Shown here in pieces: positions 31,654 to 32,474 of a stretch of DNA of 32,474 bases; positions within the stretch are counted from its first letter, which is position 1; every line of letters starts with the position of its first letter. The DNA comes from an uncultured Bacteroidota bacterium (GTDB lineage: Bacteria > Bacteroidota > Bacteroidia > Chitinophagales > Chitinophagaceae). The translations under genes were made by a program, and so were the position numbers. The notes under the pieces were generated by a model. The model was not told the DNA's origin and made no database searches. It worked only from the letters and a program-made list of their open reading frames with translations. The stretch is taken from NCBI GenBank assembly GCA_937902875.1, contig CALFNL010000151.1, positions 1 through 32,474 on the forward strand, in the 5' to 3' direction.

Positions 31654-32474
31654 TCAGGATCTTTGAGTGGTATCCATTCTCAGCAGGCTCATGATCTGCT
31701 GCATACTTTTTTGCATGCCATCACTACTACCGTCTAGAAAAATGATATTCCCCTTGCCTAATTCGGCAAAATTCTTAATGGCTTCCGTCCACATGCTGAA
31801 CAAAATCACATTCGTATCCAGATTGGCCTGTTTCATTTTTTCAGCAGCCTGGCTCATCCCCTTGGCCACTTCTTCGCGAAAGAGAGCAACACCCTGGCCA
31901 CGCAGTTGGGCAGCCTGACGTTCAGCCTCAGCCGCAATCTTGATGGAATTCCCTTCGGCTTCGGCAGCCTTTGTTTTAGTGATCAACAATGCCTGGCCTT
32001 CATTTTCTGCCGCGGCTTTAAGGTTGTTGCTGGCCACCACTTTGCTCATACTTTCCATGATTGCCTGGTCAAAAGTGATATCATTGATTTGCAGGTCAAG
32101 CAGGTGGTAACCCCATTCTTCCAGCAGGTGATCTATCTGCTCTTTCACATATTCCACAATTTCCCTGCGCAGGCTCAATATTTCTGCCTGCCTCTTAGTG
32201 GCCACAAAAGAGCGAATGGTTCCTTCAATGGTGCGGGTGAGCGCCTGCATCAGGTCGCGCTCGCTGATGAATTTGAATGCCACTTTCTTGATGGTCTCTT
32301 CATCAGCATTTTGTACGGCATACAAGAGCATGTTTTTGAAATACACAGGGGTTGGATCGGTGTGTACCGCCTGAAATTCCAGTTCAACCGATCGGTTCTG
32401 AATGGAGATCCTCTTATAGATCTGTTCCACCACAGTCACCTTGAAATTAAGTCCAGGCTTGACTATCCGCCTAT
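31654..32474 (-). CDS. SPFH/band-7 (stomatin/prohibitin-like) protein, 5' end cut by window
   Basis: The track starts at a GTG (32439), but the frame stays open to the edge and reads RRIVKPGLNFKVTVVEQ, the beginning of the band-7 domain, so the true start is outside the window. The SPFH domain covers the first ~150 visible residues (ISIQNRSVELEFQAVHTDP, VQNADEETIKKVAFKF, SFVATKRQAEILSLR, LLDLQINDITFDQAIMESM). An alanine/glutamate-rich coiled coil follows (NLKAAAENEGQALLITKTKAAEAEG, AAEAERQAAQLRGQGVA), with a C-terminal tail ending in TTQRS. Such proteins oligomerise at the inner membrane as flotillin/HflK-like microdomain scaffolds. The N-terminal membrane anchor is missing here. Confidence 0.9.
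   Translation of the reverse strand, partial: RRIVKPGLNFKVTVVEQIYKRISIQNRSVELEFQAVHTDPTPVYFKNMLLYAVQNADEETIKKVAFKFISERDLMQALTRTIEGTIRSFVATKRQAEILSLRREIVEYVKEQIDHLLEEWGYHLLDLQINDITFDQAIMESMSKVVASNNLKAAAENEGQALLITKTKAAEAEGNSIKIAAEAERQAAQLRGQGVALFREEVAKGMSQAAEKMKQANLDTNVILFSMWTEAIKNFAELGKGNIIFLDGSSDGMQKSMQQIMSLLRMDTTQRS

Noticed and set aside
31517-31663. Plus-strand 48-codon frame starting MALEADFEEW
   Set aside because: Short, no promoter or family, and it runs toward the end of the SPFH gene on the opposite strand.

Overview
The window looks like a chromosomal segment from a Bacteroidota bacterium, most likely of the family Chitinophagaceae. This is judged from protein resemblance (SDR-type L-threonine dehydrogenase, class II KdsA, small PspC protein, TlpA-like lipid/secreted proteins, ExbB with a long N-terminus), from moderate to low GC, from the near absence of Shine-Dalgarno sequences, and from repeated matches to the Bacteroidota housekeeping promoter -7 box TAnnTTTG. 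No rRNA, tRNA, CRISPR array or recognisable insertion sequence was found.

Region 1 (1-9.8 kb) is core metabolism. The left edge holds the start of a his operon on the minus strand (hisG, then hisD cut by the window edge). It is preceded by a short leader peptide with six consecutive histidine codons and a mutually exclusive hairpin/terminator set, which is a classical attenuator. Then come a secreted DUF1080 sugar-hydrolase-like protein, free methionine-R-sulfoxide reductase, a secreted TlpA-like thioredoxin, SDR-type L-threonine 3-dehydrogenase, kdsA (Kdo-8-phosphate synthase, LPS pathway), a small PspC protein and a mitochondrial-type aconitase.

Region 2 (9.8-24.3 kb) is an accessory island. 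It carries a 1081-residue sigma-54 activator with four tandem GAF-like sensor units. Around it are two paralogous secreted alpha/beta hydrolases, a broken C-terminal copy of the activator, a good -24/-12 sigma-54 promoter in front of the second hydrolase, an NDH-2-like FAD oxidoreductase, an HSL-type esterase, an NmrA-like reductase, a peroxiredoxin translationally coupled to a DsbA-like protein, and a bestrophin-family channel. Gene decay is frequent here: a truncated activator, a frameshifted small-protein paralogue, a frameshifted YCII-like gene and a GC-rich anonymous stretch. A ~75-nt palindromic repeat (one copy left, two tandem copies right), together with a nearly identical terminator hairpin, lies at both ends of this island.

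Region 3 (24.3-32.5 kb) returns to chromosomal genes: two secreted proteins of unknown function, an SDR oxidoreductase, a probable minus-strand operon ribD-EamA transporter-yigZ, divergent prmC (release-factor methylase), an exbB/exbD proton-channel pair, and a 5'-truncated SPFH/band-7 protein at the right edge.

The most noteworthy points are the histidine attenuator, the sigma-54 circuit with its decayed duplicate, the palindromic repeat family bounding the island, and several genes whose start codon sits 4-8 nt downstream of a -7 promoter box, which suggests leaderless or nearly leaderless transcripts.
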